Both the position numbers and the translations under genes were made by a program. Of a stretch of 64,000 nucleotides of DNA, positions 32,861 to 43,881 are shown piece after piece (position 1 is the first letter of the stretch; the number at the start of each line of letters is the position of its first letter). The DNA is from Pectinophora gossypiella. Lineage: Eukaryota > Arthropoda > Insecta > Lepidoptera > Gelechiidae. Below the pieces are notes generated by a model that was not told the DNA's origin, did no database searches, and saw nothing but the letters and a program-made list of their open reading frames with translations. The stretch covers positions 5,647,001 to 5,711,000 of the forward strand of contig NC_065425.1 in assembly GCF_024362695.1 (NCBI RefSeq), read 5' to 3'.

Positions 32861-35800
32861 TTATTGAGTTGGAATTGGATATAACTTAACAATAGGACGT
32901 TTAAATATTCCGAATTTTGTTTTAACCGTCGCTACACGAACGATTTTGTCCGAACCAGGATGAACTTCCGTGATTACGCCTAATGGCCAACTTAACGGAG
33001 GAGCATCATCACGCCCAACAAGTACAACCGTTCCAATAGCAATTGGATGATCTGGTTTAGTCCACTTCTGCCTGACTTGCAGCGTATGCAGATATTCTAA
33101 ATGCCACTTTTTCCAGAAGGACTGAACCATATTATCAAGTAATTGTTTACGGTCAGAAAGACTAATGCGCACGTCGGTCAAATCCGTAGCAGGTAAATAC
33201 TGCAAGGGTGTCGACATTAAGAAATGTGCGGGTGTGATTATTTCCGGATACGGGTCAGAGGATACGACCGTGAGCGGCCGTGAGTTCATAATGCACTCAA
33301 TTTGCACCAAAACGGTTTGTAATTCCTCATAAGTGAGAATTTGGGAACCAATAACCCTATACAAGTGAGTTTTTAGACTCTTTATATTAGACTCCCACAT
33401 ACCTCCAAAATGAGGAGAGTGAGGTGGAATCATTTTCCATTCAATGCGATGCTTAATAAGCTCTTGCTTCAAAACAGGATTAAATGCAGAGCCAATTAAG
33501 AACTTGTAAAGATCATCCAGTTGAGCCTTTGCACCAATAAAATTGGTTCCATTATCGGAGTACAAGAACGACACAGGACCACGGCGAGAAATAAATCGGT
33601 TGAATGCTGCCAAAAAGGCATTCGTAGTCAGATCGGAGACCAATTCAACGTGTGTAGCTTTAGTTACAAGGCACACGAATAGGCAGATATAAGCCTTTTG
33701 AGAACGTTGACCCCTACGACGAGTGATCGTTATTTTAAGTGGACCTGCGTAATCAACCCCTGTATGTACAAAGGCCTTTGTTTCCGTTATACGAAAAGGC
33801 GGAAGGTCTGCCATCATAGGCGTAGGGTGAGATGGATTAACGCGAAAGCAAGAGTTACATTTCCGCACTTGAGCCCTAATGACAGTTCTGGCATCAAGTA
33901 TCCAAAATCTTTGCCGCAAAATGGACATAAGAAGTCCTGGGCCTGTATGGCAATTCATCACATGATAGTGATTAATTATCAAGTCCACGACATGGTCGTG
34001 TTTAGGAAGCAAAGCCGGATGCTTAGCCTCAAATGGTAAATCCGATTTTGAAATTCGACCACCAACGCGTAATATGCCAACTTGGTCGAGAAAGACAGAT
34101 AAGTTCTGTAACTTTTTTGAAGGTTGTTTACCTTTTTGAAGAGCAATTATGTCATCTTTGAAATACGCTTCTTGAACAGAAGAGACTATCATTCTTTCAG
34201 CAGTTAAAAGATTTTCGACAACACTTGAAGATTTGATCTTTTTAATAAATTTGAGGACATAAACAACAATCCTTAACAATTTATCCCATGTGGATACACG
34301 TCTAGCCAGAGAATTGAGAACCGATTGTTCACAATGAACAGTTGCAGTCAACACATTTATCTTGTGTTCGGGTATGTCTCCTGATATACAAGGAACAAAG
34401 GGCTTCACAGGCCATTCCTCGCAAGGCTTCCGAATCCACTCCGGACCCTTCCACCACAACTTATGTGATATGAGTTGGGAAGGCAACATGCCTCGCGACA
34501 AACAATCACTCGGATTTTCTTTGCCAGCTATATGGTAGAAATTATTCGGTGGCAAGTTTTCCTGACATTGAGCTACTCGGTTGCTAACGAACACCGACCA
34601 ACGATGCGGTGACGAATGAATCCAGGAGAGCGCAATGGTGGAATCAGAAAAAGCATAGATCCCTGCAATAGAGATCCGAGATCCGTAAGTATTATGGACA
34701 GTCCGTACTAACTTGGACATCAATACTGCAGCACACAACTCCAAACGAGCGAGTGTGGTTACCTTGGTGGGGGACACCTTAGACTTGGCACACAACAATC
34801 TTACTATGATTTTTCCATTTGCGTCAGTGGAATGTAAATATATGACACAACCATACCCGTTCATGCTAGCATCGCAAAACGCGACGAGAACAACAGTGGA
34901 ATCGTTGAGAACACCAACATGACGTGGGATTTTCAAAGTCGCAAGAAGAGGAAATTCTTGCCTCAGAGCAGAGAATCTTTGAATAATACCATCCGGGGGA
35001 GTTTCATCCCAACCAATGTCACATAGCCATAGCTCTTTAATGAGTAATTTGGCATATAAAATCACCGGACCTACGAGGCCAAGAACGTCAAATAAACGTG
35101 CGACCATGGAAAGTATGCTCCGCTTAGTACACTTTTCCTGGACATCAGAGGTCGTGAAGAAGAAAATGTCATCACATGGTTCCCAAGAAAGACCCAACAC
35201 CTTAGAGGCACTGCTAGAGCCGTCAGTAAAATCCACCTGGCTACGATGAGACTCGGGTAAGTTCTCGAGTACAGAAGGTGAATTGCTGTTCCATTTCACC
35301 AGATCAAAGGCACCAGACTTAAATAGTGAGATCAATTCTCGTGCAAGAAGAGCGGCACAGTCATCATCTGGTACACTATGGACCAAGTCATCCATATATA
35401 ATTTGGACTCAGCTACTTGAGCAGCGTCCGGAAAATGTGGTCTCATGTCATTGGCCAATTGGCGAACAGTTCGCATGGCTAAGTATGGACTAGACTTCAG
35501 TCCAAATGGAACACGATTGAACTGATAGGTGCGCAAAATATCATTACTCGTAAATCGAAATAAGATTCTTAAATATTTACGATGTTCATCAGGCACCTGA
35601 ATTTGTAAATACATTTGTGTTATGTCGGCAGTTATGGCTACCGGGAATAAGCGAAAATCCAGCAACAGTAGCGTAAGATCAGCCTGTAAGTTTGGGCCAG
35701 TATGAAGAATATCATTCAGTGACAACCCTGTGTGAGTTTTAGCGCTGGCGTCAAGCACAACCCTAGGCATGGGCTTGTCTGGCCGAATCACGGCGTGATG

Positions 35801-38209
35801 CGGTATGTAATAACCATCATCAACTATATCAGCCTGCGCAACTTCAGATAAGTAGCTTTTGTCGATATATTCACCGATTACCTTATTATAGTTTCCCTGT
35901 AAATCGGGTGACTGTTTAAATTTTCGCTCTAAGGCCATAAAACGACGCTGTGCCACAGCGCGTGAATTTCCAAGGTCACTCGGATCCTTAGAGAAAGGCA
36001 ACGGGACACAGTATCTGCCATCATCAGCTCGTGACACAGAGGCTAGGAAGATGTTCTCACACTGAGTCTCTTCTGGACTTAAATATTTTAAGCCAGGGAC
36101 TTCTTCTAACTGCCAAAACTTTTGAACTAAATCATTAAGCGCAAGCGCGGAGAATGACATCGATGTATTAATAGCATTAGTGGGATAGTCACCCATAAGT
36201 ACATATCCAAATGCGGTCATCACAGCGGGAGGCGCATTTGTCCCCGAGTCGACCCTGTTGCCCAAATAAATATAAGGAAACAGTTGTGCACCCAAGACAA
36301 CGTCAATGTTTCCGGGTATGTTCCATGTCATATCCGCTAGGGGCAATCCCTCTAAGTAGCTCATATTCTCACCCTTGGCTATATAGTGAGCAGGCAACTG
36401 ATCGGTTATACAATCCACGACCAAAGCATGAATCGCGTATTTATTATTTGGGTATACGCGGGACTCAATGTCCACGTAGACGTACCCCAGTATGGGCCGA
36501 GAGGCGGAACCAATTCCTTTAACAAAAGAATTACTTAAAGGAATTATTGGCAAATTAAGCGCTTTGCAGCAGTCGGTCGTAATAAGATTGTTCTGCGAAC
36601 CATTATCGATTAGACAACGTATTATCCTTTTATTATTAATACCATCACCATTCTTCGGCTTGGCATAAACTTGCGCCGTCGATAATAAAATTGTAGAATT
36701 AGGCTTTATTTCAGCATTAAAAGACAACGTCGGGTCACGAAGCGGTGGCGCGGACGGCGGCGGCGGCGCAGGAGGCGACAGCGCGAGCGACTGCGGCGGT
36801 GCATGCGTAGGTACATAAGGTACGCGGCAATCAGCTGTGCTAGTGATCGGACTCGCGCTAGACATTTTGTTCTCCGGCGTCACGTCAGCGGTCAATGACC
36901 CCTTACCCGTAGGTATAGGTAAACTTTGGGACACATGAGTGTAAGTACCCGATTTCTTATTGTCAAAATGTAAAAATGTGTGATGGCGCTTTTTACACAA
37001 ATCGCAAACACCTATCGATTTACAAGCAGTAACTGTATGTAAACCACTAAGACAGTTTACACACGCATGCTTCGACTTGATGAATTCAAACCGAACTTGC
37101 GGCGAAGTCAAATTTTTAAACTGTGAGCAATTATTCACAGTGTGATTTGAATCACTGCAAAAAATACAGTGTTGCGTGTTTGAAATATTTTCATTACACG
37201 CGGCGAAAGACTTCGTAACTAAGCGCTTTGAAGTTGATGCTTTGTTTACATTCGCTGTATTAGTGAATAAACGATGCGAGTTGGAATTAATTAAGTTAGA
37301 TCGTTCTAATATTTTAACTTGATCTCTAATGAATGAAATCAAATCCTTATATGAAGGAATCGTTTTGTCTCTAACAGACAATTCAAAGGCCTGAACGGTT
37401 TGAGAATCGATTTTTCTTAAAGCGCAATGTAAAAGAATAAAATCGGTAAGATCGTCAATACCTAACTGTTTCAAAGCCAATACAGAGGCAGAATACCGTT
37501 CAACAAATGAGTCGAGGCTGCCGGGCGTATTATTACAGCTCTTCACATCTAAAATATTATTCAAATAATGCGTGCCTAATGCGCGCTTATCTTGATATTT
37601 TTCCACTAAACTATCCCAAATGATAGTATAAGTCTCGCCCGACGGCACAATACCGGCGGAAATCTTGAGCGCATCGTGTGTAAGTTTACCTATTAAATAC
37701 TGCACACGCTGCGAGTCAGTCAGTTGGTTGTTATTATGAATGTTCGCTTTGAAAGATTCGTAAAACTTTGGCCAGTTCTCTGTCTGTCCGTTAAAGCTCG
37801 GTAGCTCGATCGGAGGCAATTTAATATTGAGTTTGGTATTCATATCGCTGTTATGAGACGACGGAACAGACCGCGACGACTCGATAATATTATTTCGAGT
37901 GCGCCTTACCTTCAAATACAAATCTTCAAATGCAGTCAAAGGTTGATAATCAACCTTGTATTTAGGGTTTGAAGTTAACTGAATGTCATTTATATCGTCA
38001 ATTATTTTTTCAAACTGACCGCGCATGTCATCAATAATCTCGGACTGAGCCATGAAACGTTCATTATCTCGAGACGCGAAATTAGAAATTTTTGAAGCTA
38101 AACCATACAACTCGTTAATACGTGCAAAAAGACGTTCTTTTTTCGCAGTTAAACAGGCAAGAAGATTATCCGGAGAACTGTGAGTTGTACTATCCCCGGG
38201 TTTCGACAT
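32861..38209 (-). CDS. BEL/Pao Gag-Pol polyprotein, intact
   Basis: One 1782-residue frame. The Gag-like part comes first, with a region typical of BEL proteins (DUF1759-like, about 130-290), then three Cys/His knuckle-like segments (about 348-362, 382-397, 402-414) for RNA binding. A Pro-rich linker follows (about 468-492), then the aspartic protease around Asp535. The reverse transcriptase (about 790-1000) has Asp862 and Tyr-Met-Asp-Asp at 938-941. RNase H has Asp1113, Glu1157 and Asp1189. The integrase has a zinc module (His1416, His1421, Cys1451, Cys1454) and a core with Asp1486, Asp1552 and Glu1606. The last 100 residues match the DUF5641-type tail of BEL integrases. The order protease, RT, RNase H, integrase and the single frame are normal for BEL/Pao. 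The protease triplet reads Asp-Asn-Gly instead of the usual Asp-Ser/Thr-Gly. Plus-strand frames at 33698-36522 are shadows. Confidence 0.95.
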   Translation of the reverse strand: MSKPGDSTTHSSPDNLLACLTAKKERLFARINELYGLASKISNFASRDNERFMAQSEIIDDMRGQFEKIIDDINDIQLTSNPKYKVDYQPLTAFEDLYLKVRRTRNNIIESSRSVPSSHNSDMNTKLNIKLPPIELPSFNGQTENWPKFYESFKANIHNNNQLTDSQRVQYLIGKLTHDALKISAGIVPSGETYTIIWDSLVEKYQDKRALGTHYLNNILDVKSCNNTPGSLDSFVERYSASVLALKQLGIDDLTDFILLHCALRKIDSQTVQAFELSVRDKTIPSYKDLISFIRDQVKILERSNLINSNSHRLFTNTANVNKASTSKRLVTKSFAACNENISNTQHCIFCSDSNHTVNNCSQFKNLTSPQVRFEFIKSKHACVNCLSGLHTVTACKSIGVCDLCKKRHHTFLHFDNKKSGTYTHVSQSLPIPTGKGSLTADVTPENKMSSASPITSTADCRVPYVPTHAPPQSLALSPPAPPPPSAPPLRDPTLSFNAEIKPNSTILLSTAQVYAKPKNGDGINNKRIIRCLIDNGSQNNLITTDCCKALNLPIIPLSNSFVKGIGSASRPILGYVYVDIESRVYPNNKYAIHALVVDCITDQLPAHYIAKGENMSYLEGLPLADMTWNIPGNIDVVLGAQLFPYIYLGNRVDSGTNAPPAVMTAFGYVLMGDYPTNAINTSMSFSALALNDLVQKFWQLEEVPGLKYLSPEETQCENIFLASVSRADDGRYCVPLPFSKDPSDLGNSRAVAQRRFMALERKFKQSPDLQGNYNKVIGEYIDKSYLSEVAQADIVDDGYYIPHHAVIRPDKPMPRVVLDASAKTHTGLSLNDILHTGPNLQADLTLLLLDFRLFPVAITADITQMYLQIQVPDEHRKYLRILFRFTSNDILRTYQFNRVPFGLKSSPYLAMRTVRQLANDMRPHFPDAAQVAESKLYMDDLVHSVPDDDCAALLARELISLFKSGAFDLVKWNSNSPSVLENLPESHRSQVDFTDGSSSASKVLGLSWEPCDDIFFFTTSDVQEKCTKRSILSMVARLFDVLGLVGPVILYAKLLIKELWLCDIGWDETPPDGIIQRFSALRQEFPLLATLKIPRHVGVLNDSTVVLVAFCDASMNGYGCVIYLHSTDANGKIIVRLLCAKSKVSPTKVTTLARLELCAAVLMSKLVRTVHNTYGSRISIAGIYAFSDSTIALSWIHSSPHRWSVFVSNRVAQCQENLPPNNFYHIAGKENPSDCLSRGMLPSQLISHKLWWKGPEWIRKPCEEWPVKPFVPCISGDIPEHKINVLTATVHCEQSVLNSLARRVSTWDKLLRIVVYVLKFIKKIKSSSVVENLLTAERMIVSSVQEAYFKDDIIALQKGKQPSKKLQNLSVFLDQVGILRVGGRISKSDLPFEAKHPALLPKHDHVVDLIINHYHVMNCHTGPGLLMSILRQRFWILDARTVIRAQVRKCNSCFRVNPSHPTPMMADLPPFRITETKAFVHTGVDYAGPLKITITRRRGQRSQKAYICLFVCLVTKATHVELVSDLTTNAFLAAFNRFISRRGPVSFLYSDNGTNFIGAKAQLDDLYKFLIGSAFNPVLKQELIKHRIEWKMIPPHSPHFGGMWESNIKSLKTHLYRVIGSQILTYEELQTVLVQIECIMNSRPLTVVSSDPYPEIITPAHFLMSTPLQYLPATDLTDVRISLSDRKQLLDNMVQSFWKKWHLEYLHTLQVRQKWTKPDHPIAIGTVVLVGRDDAPPLSWPLGVITEVHPGSDKIVRVATVKTKFGIFKRPIVKLYPIPTQ

Positions 38210-38496
38210 TTTTGAAGGTTATTAAGTTTTATGCAATTCCAATAGAAAAAAACAACAAATATTAAACTTTAAGCACTTAGTAAGTTGACGAGTTATACAT
38301 TTATCATATTACCTATTATATTGAAATAATAAATTATGTAGGTAAATGGAAAAGAAAAGATGGCGTACGTAGGAAAGTTACTATGAGATATTTTTACCAA
38401 TAATTACGTAAATAAATACCTATCAGCGACCATTCAACTACTATAAGGATTAAGATTCGCACTGGATCCCTAATCCTGCTCGAAAGGACCAAATTA
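38210..38496 (-). other. BEL/Pao 5' leader
   Basis: 287 bp lie between the 5' LTR and the Gag-Pol ATG. It would hold the packaging signal and primer site. Nothing else is readable. Confidence 0.7.
38477..38494 (-). promoter_or_regulatory. Candidate primer binding site
   Basis: On the element strand, two to three bases after the 5' LTR, the text reads tggtcctttcgagc. It starts with the TGG that pairs with the CCA end of a tRNA. I cannot name the tRNA with confidence. Confidence 0.5.
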
Positions 38497-39145
38497 TGAA
38501 AGGGCGTGTAAATAGCCCAATCTTGGATGGGTGATTTACCCTAGTAAAAATTTTAAGATTATGTGGATTGCTTCAAGTAACACAAACAGACTCCCGTGCA
38601 AGTACAAAGCCACTCACTCACCTGCTTTGACAAAGTGCCGCCTTCTAGCTGCAGGAGGCGAAGATTCGACTCCTCTTCAAAGTAATTTTAAAGAAAACTC
38701 GTCGCACAGTCACAGCGAGTCACAGCGTGGAAGTCGGTGACGAAAAAGTCAGGAAGATTGCGAGGTACCTCGTATAATAACACTTTACACACACGAGCAC
38801 AAGTTTATAAAGTTATTTGAAAGAAATCCGGTGGGTTTTTTAGTCAAAGAACACTAAAAATATTTATTTATTTGACGGAGCTAAAAATTATGCAGCCGCC
38901 ATGAAGCCGACGAACAATTCGAGAGGGGGCCGCGTCGATCACGACCAATCAGCACGCAGTTTTTCATTGGAAAATGGTGTAACTAGCGCCACCTCTGCGA
39001 GCCATCCAGCAACACTCGCTACTCACGGTCAAGCGAGCGCCGTGCACAAACAGCGGGAATCTCAAATGTTTTTACTCGAAGCAATCAGAACACACATATT
39101 TAATTTTAATAATTAAATAAATACAAACTTAATGGTGCTTAACCA
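38497..39145 (-). repeat. BEL/Pao 5' LTR (relative to the element)
   Basis: Partner of 32063-32711 and apparently identical. It would contain the promoter of the element. The frames at 38531-38740 and 38901-39116 recur in the other LTR and are not genes. Confidence 0.95.
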
Positions 39146-39150
39146 ACCGT
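39146..39150. repeat. BEL/Pao target duplication, right copy
   Basis: accgt, as at 32058-32062. Confidence 0.85.
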
Positions 39151-39357
39151 TATATCTTTTTATGATTGATCACTGCATCTTCAAACACAATTTTTAATCT
39201 ACATTTAGCATTTTAGGTCTTTGGCATGACCTGATACTACAGAAAGATCTAAAAACTTAGCGTGATGCTTATTTCATAATACCAACAGATTGCAGATTTT
39301 TACTTTTATTTTAGGCAGCCAAATAACTGAATTATATAACAATAATTTAAACATTTT

Positions 39358-39537
39358 TAAAGAACGTCCAGGGCCCTGTGCCGGGGTTTTCGTTGCAGCT
39401 TCTTTTCCCTGGCTATACAGGTTGTGAGAAGCTGCAGTAGTTTTAGGCGGGTGAGTCGTTTGTTATGTAAAAAATGACGATTCAAAATGTAATGTAACCT
39501 ACTGAATAAAGCTGTATTTGAATTTGAACCCAATATA
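39358..39537 (+). mobile_element. LINE 3' end ('gaatttgaa' tail)
   Basis: 'gggccctgtgccggggtttt', 'ggctatacaggttgtgagaa', 'gcagtagttttaggcgg' and the tail 'gaataaagctgtatttgaat' also occur at 46325-46510, 48098-48185 (both minus) and 57290-57390 (diverged). The aataaa near the end fits a LINE 3' untranslated region. Clade unknown; possibly CR1- or Jockey-like. Confidence 0.65.
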
Positions 39538-39974
39538 CAACTACATAACTGTCATTTTGAACTCCAACGAAGCTCTTCAACCAAACTTAATTTAAAAATT
39601 TCTTCAATTTTCCGCGCGTTTTTCTGGCACAATACTGGATAATACCAACTGTACCATATCAACTGTACCATACTAACTGTACCATAATGCCAACTAGAGT
39701 TGTGCTACTTGTGCCATTGTGCTGAGTATTATTGTGCCCCGCGGATCGTGGCAACCAGGAAATTAGTTTGGCTTAGGGATGAGAGCTATGTCGCTATTAT
39801 AACTTTTGATAGTACTTGAATTTGTATTTATGAAGTGAATTGAGAAAGCGACGCTTAGATTGTTCGAACATGTAGAGAGATTGATTGAAAGTAGACTTAT
39901 GAAAAAGATTTAACTACAAAGTGACGTCTCATTATTAGTTACCAAATATAACTTTCCATCATAGACACATAGCA
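39538..39974. other. No gene; three 14 bp tandem units
   Basis: 39642-39683 holds three copies of a 14 bp unit (atatcaactgtacc and near variants). The rest is unassigned. Confidence 0.5.
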
Positions 39975-40330
39975 TGGGTAGATAGGTATAGTCCCGTTGG
40001 GGCAGAAATAGACCACGGAATTCGACTTACTACTTTCCTGACACACCACTCTCACTTCTTCCACTCTCATCAAAGACTTCATGCATGCCGGTTTAGAATA
40101 CTCTTGACCTGGCTTTTCTTTAAGACATCCTGGATCTGGTCGTCTAAAAAAGCCACGTCGATGTAATTCATCTAAAAAGCAATATTGCTATTTGACTTTC
40201 GTTTGTGTGCTTACTTTTATATGCGCAAATGTCAAATTGCAAAATTACTTTTTTAGATGAATTACATCGATGTCGCCTTTTTAAACCTCCTGCCTAGACG
40301 TTCCTCTTCCACCTCAACCTTTTACACCCA
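39975..40330 (-). pseudogene. RTE-like LINE C-terminal relic, split by a MITE
   Basis: 'ttcttccactctcatcaaag', 'catgcatgccggtttagaat', 'aagacatcctggatctggtc' and 'gcctagacgttcctcttcca' follow the same order as 15240-15380. A hairpin MITE (40144-40289) interrupts it. Coding remains are too short and mutated to function. Confidence 0.55.
40144..40289. mobile_element. Hairpin MITE inside a LINE relic
   Basis: Inverted ends share 'gatgtaattcatctaaaaa' (left) with 'tttttagatgaattacatcg' (right). The centre has 'caatattgctatttgactt' and 'cttttatatgcgcaaatgtc', also found at 2672-2815. Confidence 0.7.
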
Positions 40331-40432
40331 CAAAATTTTGTTTCGTAAGTCTACCACGAGCAGAAACTTTGGATATAAAGTCCTAAAATGGATTCGATTA
40401 GCCATATAGTGACTGGTTAATAGCCCATAACA

Positions 40433-40755
40433 TACACAAACTATATACGTCCTACTACACAGGCCCCCCCTCATTCAACCAGAGAGAGTATGGAGCATAC
40501 TCCACCACGCTGCTCTACTATAGATTGGTAAAGGTGTTGTTACGGCTAATAGCCGGGACCAACGGCTTAACGTGCCTCCGAAACACTTACTCGTTTAACT
40601 TTTTCAGACAACCAGGTGATTCAAGCCTGAAAAGACCTTACCAAACAAAGGACAGTCTAACAAAGTGATTTTCGGCAATGTCCTCATCGGAGAACGAATC
40701 CGGACCTCCAGATTGTGAGCCTGATGCTCTAATCGCTAGACTGCGGAGGCTATAG
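40433..40755 (-). mobile_element. SINE-A, diverged
   Basis: The tail is at the left ('tatacgtcctactacacagg'), then 'ttacggctaatagccgggac', 'caaacaaaggacagtctaac', and the head at the right ending 'agactgcggaggct'. About 320 bp. Confidence 0.75.
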
Positions 40756-40824
40756 TATACGTAGGTCATTATGTTGGAGAGTTCACAATCCCTACGACAT
40801 ACTTGGAATGATGCGCAGCAGAGG

Positions 40825-41019
40825 GGGGAAAAGTCAGACCATGATTCTGAGTTGATATCAAGTGGAATTTGCTGTCGGAAAATTCATGAATTTTTTTGTG
40901 TTTTTTTATTATTTTCAGTTCCATACTTTTGCGACGGAAAATTCCACTTGATATCAACTCAGAATCACAGTCTGAAACACCCCAAAAAGGTTTCGTTAGG
41001 ATGTCCTAACACCCTTTAT
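40825..41019. mobile_element. MITE-1, diverged copy
   Basis: 'accatgattctgagttgata', 'aattccacttgatatcaact' and 'atgtcctaacaccctttat' are MITE-1 arms. The left terminal word is lost. Confidence 0.7.
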
Positions 41020-42027
41020 TTGTTGGGTCCACAATAGTGTCTCAGCCAGTTTATCAAGTAAGTAAACAGATTATTTATGAGGACTTTTATGTTATAGAAC
41101 CGTTACCTACTGATAACAAATTAATAGCTTTGATAATAAAAGTTACCACTTTAAACGAAAATATGTGAAATTAAATATACTTGATATTTTACTTATAAAC
41201 TTGTAAATGAGGCTTCTTAAACCTTACACGTTTTAGCATAACGGCTTTTTGCCTATAATAATATCTATGAGTTAATTAAAACGTTTTCGGTAGGCAATTA
41301 AAATGGTACAGGTAATAAATTATATTTGTACAAATTACAGACAGATAATAAAGGAAGAATTAGAATCCCAATCATTTTTGCGACAGCCCTATTCATCTTT
41401 GTTACAATGCCCAGTTATTATTGTCGACCTTTTCGTACGAGTATTATGTCGATGTGAGATTTTATAGCAGACTGAACTATTGCTTGTTAGCTCTGTATTG
41501 ATAGTTATTTATTTAAAATAAAGAGCACGTTCTGTATATTCTTAAGTTTTTGATTCCCATAACTTATATTTCTCATAAAAAAATATAAGCATTTTTAATT
41601 TCAACTTGACATCTCTACGCGTTTCCGGAGACAAAGGTCTTGATAGGCAGACGGACGGACACTAAAGTGATCCTATAAGTGTTCTTTTTTCTTTTTGAGT
41701 TTCTGAACTCTAAAGACGAAATACTTCTGAATTTTTGTTTAACAAAACACGTGTGATTTTTTGAATTTGGAACAATTTTACCCCTTTTTTCGTGACCTCG
41801 ACATAATTCACGTTCTTAATTCGAAACTCATACTCTGTCGACGTTTACGACATGTCCAAGAAGACAAGCATCTAAACGAGTTCTATATTTTTTTACGCTC
41901 CTAGTAGACATAAACTTCTACTGACTCTTCTAGTAAGCGCTTCAAACAATATTAGAGAAACTGTACTAGATTTAAACCTTTTACTTTTCTTACATTGTGA
42001 CATAGATAAAATAATGTAAAAAATCCT
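41020..42027. other. No gene; faint LINE-tail relic
   Basis: Near 41836-41910 'gtcgacgtttacgacatgtc' and 'caagaagacaagca' resemble 3690-3720 of the LINE tail. The rest is unassigned. Confidence 0.4.
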
Positions 42028-42150
42028 TATTATAAGATTAATGATTACCTAAATGATAAAAATGTCTGGTATTAAATGTGTTCCTACCCTATACCCTCAT
42101 TCACTTAAAAGATGTGTTGCTGTTGCAGTTTCTTGTCATTTCTTCTCCCA
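42028..42150 (+). repeat. Dispersed repeat, uninterrupted copy
   Basis: 'ttataagattaatgattacc', 'gataaaaatgtctggtatta' and 'agatgtgttgctgttgcagt' recur at 58718-59000, where a LINE piece interrupts them. Type unknown. Confidence 0.6.
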
Positions 42151-43074
42151 TTTCGCAATGACGTAAATTCAAAAAATGTTACATTGACATTCAACAAGTT
42201 TATCTATGATAATAACGTTGAATAAATGTTTCTGATTGCAGATTTCTAGCACTTGAAGTGTTTTGTGTGTGTTGTAGTTATGATTTAAATTACTAAAACT
42301 GTATACACTCGCTAAGGTAGGGTTATATCGGAGGTTTCAACTACAGTTGTCTATCTGCTTTTCTAGTGACATGATCTATACAATAAATCATTTCATTTAA
42401 TTTCACTGAAACTGATAGAAAAGCTTTGTTCATTAGTGGCTCAATATTCAGTGTTTTCACAATATTACTGTTGTTACCAGCAAAATCTAATTTGAGTTCT
42501 GTTCTGGGTAAATGAATATACGGTGGAATATAATTATTCTCGTACATTAAGTTCATTACTTGGCACTTCACTAGGTACTTCATTACCAAGTGAATTTAGA
42601 ATTCGAATTCATTACGGAAATGGACAAAATATAGGTCAAGCACATTGCTAATTACTCGTGAAAACATTGCCTTTCCTGTGATATTCGAAATATTTGAAAT
42701 ATTCGAAATAATAATAATATTCGAAACTGAATATATTGGCTGGTATCAGAAATTATTTCATCAAGACTATTTGTCAATAGTCTAATGTCTACTATCGCGC
42801 AAGGATCCCTTCTTATCACAGGTAGGCTAAAAACCTTAGTATAACCGGCTATTTATCAAAGAATCTTTGGTAAGTAGTAACTAACGAGAAGTAATGATAA
42901 TTGCAGAGTATCATATAAAGTATACAATGCCGGTAAAGTGGCTCTGGAATTTAAGAGTTATCTGTTTGCTGGAGTAGTGTAGTAGACAAAATGTTTTAGG
43001 GTCTTTCCAACCTCTTTCGTCTATTTCGTGATTAATGTTATATCGTCACATGCATCTTGAAATTAGTTTCTTTC
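42151..43074. other. No recognisable gene
   Basis: An 82-codon minus frame (42341-42589) has no motif. 42675-42725 contains several short attcgaaat repeats. Confidence 0.45.
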
Positions 43075-43504
43075 AATTCCACTCCATCAACCCTGATATC
43101 ATAGTTCATAATAATTTTAGTTTAAGTATGTAATATATTGTTAGTAATTTCAAAACGGAATGTGCATCAAGACAAAACCCTTTGGGGTTTAATGATATGT
43201 TTTAGTTTATAAGGTTGTATAAGTTTTAAATAAATAAAAAATACTGATCCGCCAATTGCACATAAAATAATTCATGTTACAACTACGTATTTAAATCACT
43301 AAGTACGAGTAATAGTAACTGGAACCAATTGCTTTATGTGCACTCTGAAGCACGGACTTGGTACAGTCAGGTGATCTACCTGTAATGTCCCAAATAGTCC
43401 TAACTAGACTAGGAACACAAGTGATTTTTGCGACTTTGTTATCATCGGGATTCGAATCCGGAACCTACGGATTGTGAGCTCAACCACTAGACCGCCGAGG
43501 CCGC
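43075..43504 (-). mobile_element. SINE-B, diverged and interrupted
   Basis: The tail word 'ccatcaaccctgatatcat' is at about 43085. Core and head are at 43268-43504 ('caggtgatctacctgtaatg', 'cgggattcgaatccggaac', ending 'ccgccgaggccg'). The text between (about 43115-43267) includes an 'aagttttaaataaataaa' stretch and is probably a separate insertion. Confidence 0.55.
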
Positions 43505-43879
43505 CTAACTCCATAAAAGAAAATACATACAAGAAACACAAATCCAATCACATTGAAAACTGTGGGTTGCATCGTGTTACAGGATTGATTCAAACACACT
43601 CCGTTTAATTTTAATCCCGGCATGATAGGCTAGGTAGATTAAATATGTGGCCCGTACCATTGGTTTGGAAAATTACCAATCCCTCAATAACCGCAATGCG
43701 CTTGACCCAACTCGATTGGATACCCATAATAAAGAGATTATGGGATGAAGAAGAGTCTATTACGAACTGTACGATTATAAAGAGTGATGTTGGTTGAGAT
43801 AGATTCAATTTCAGTTAAGGACATATTGAAGGAATAAACACCCTACTTAGTTGTAACAGTACATTCGGGTAGTTAGAAG
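43505..43879. other. No recognisable gene
   Basis: Nothing in this interval can be assigned. Confidence 0.45.
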
Positions 43880-43881
43880 TA

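Larger units (their letters stand above)
32063..39145 (-). mobile_element. Complete BEL/Pao LTR retrotransposon
   Basis: The element is 7083 bp: two 649 bp LTRs, one long Gag-Pol frame and short untranslated regions, flanked by the 5 bp duplication accgt. No envelope-like frame is present. Identical LTRs and an intact frame indicate a very recent insertion, because both LTRs are copied from one template at insertion and diverge afterwards. It replicates through an RNA intermediate, probably in cytoplasmic particles (family knowledge). Confidence 0.95.

Noticed and set aside
33698..36522. Plus-strand frames across the BEL/Pao coding region
   Set aside because: Shadows of the intact minus-strand Gag-Pol frame.
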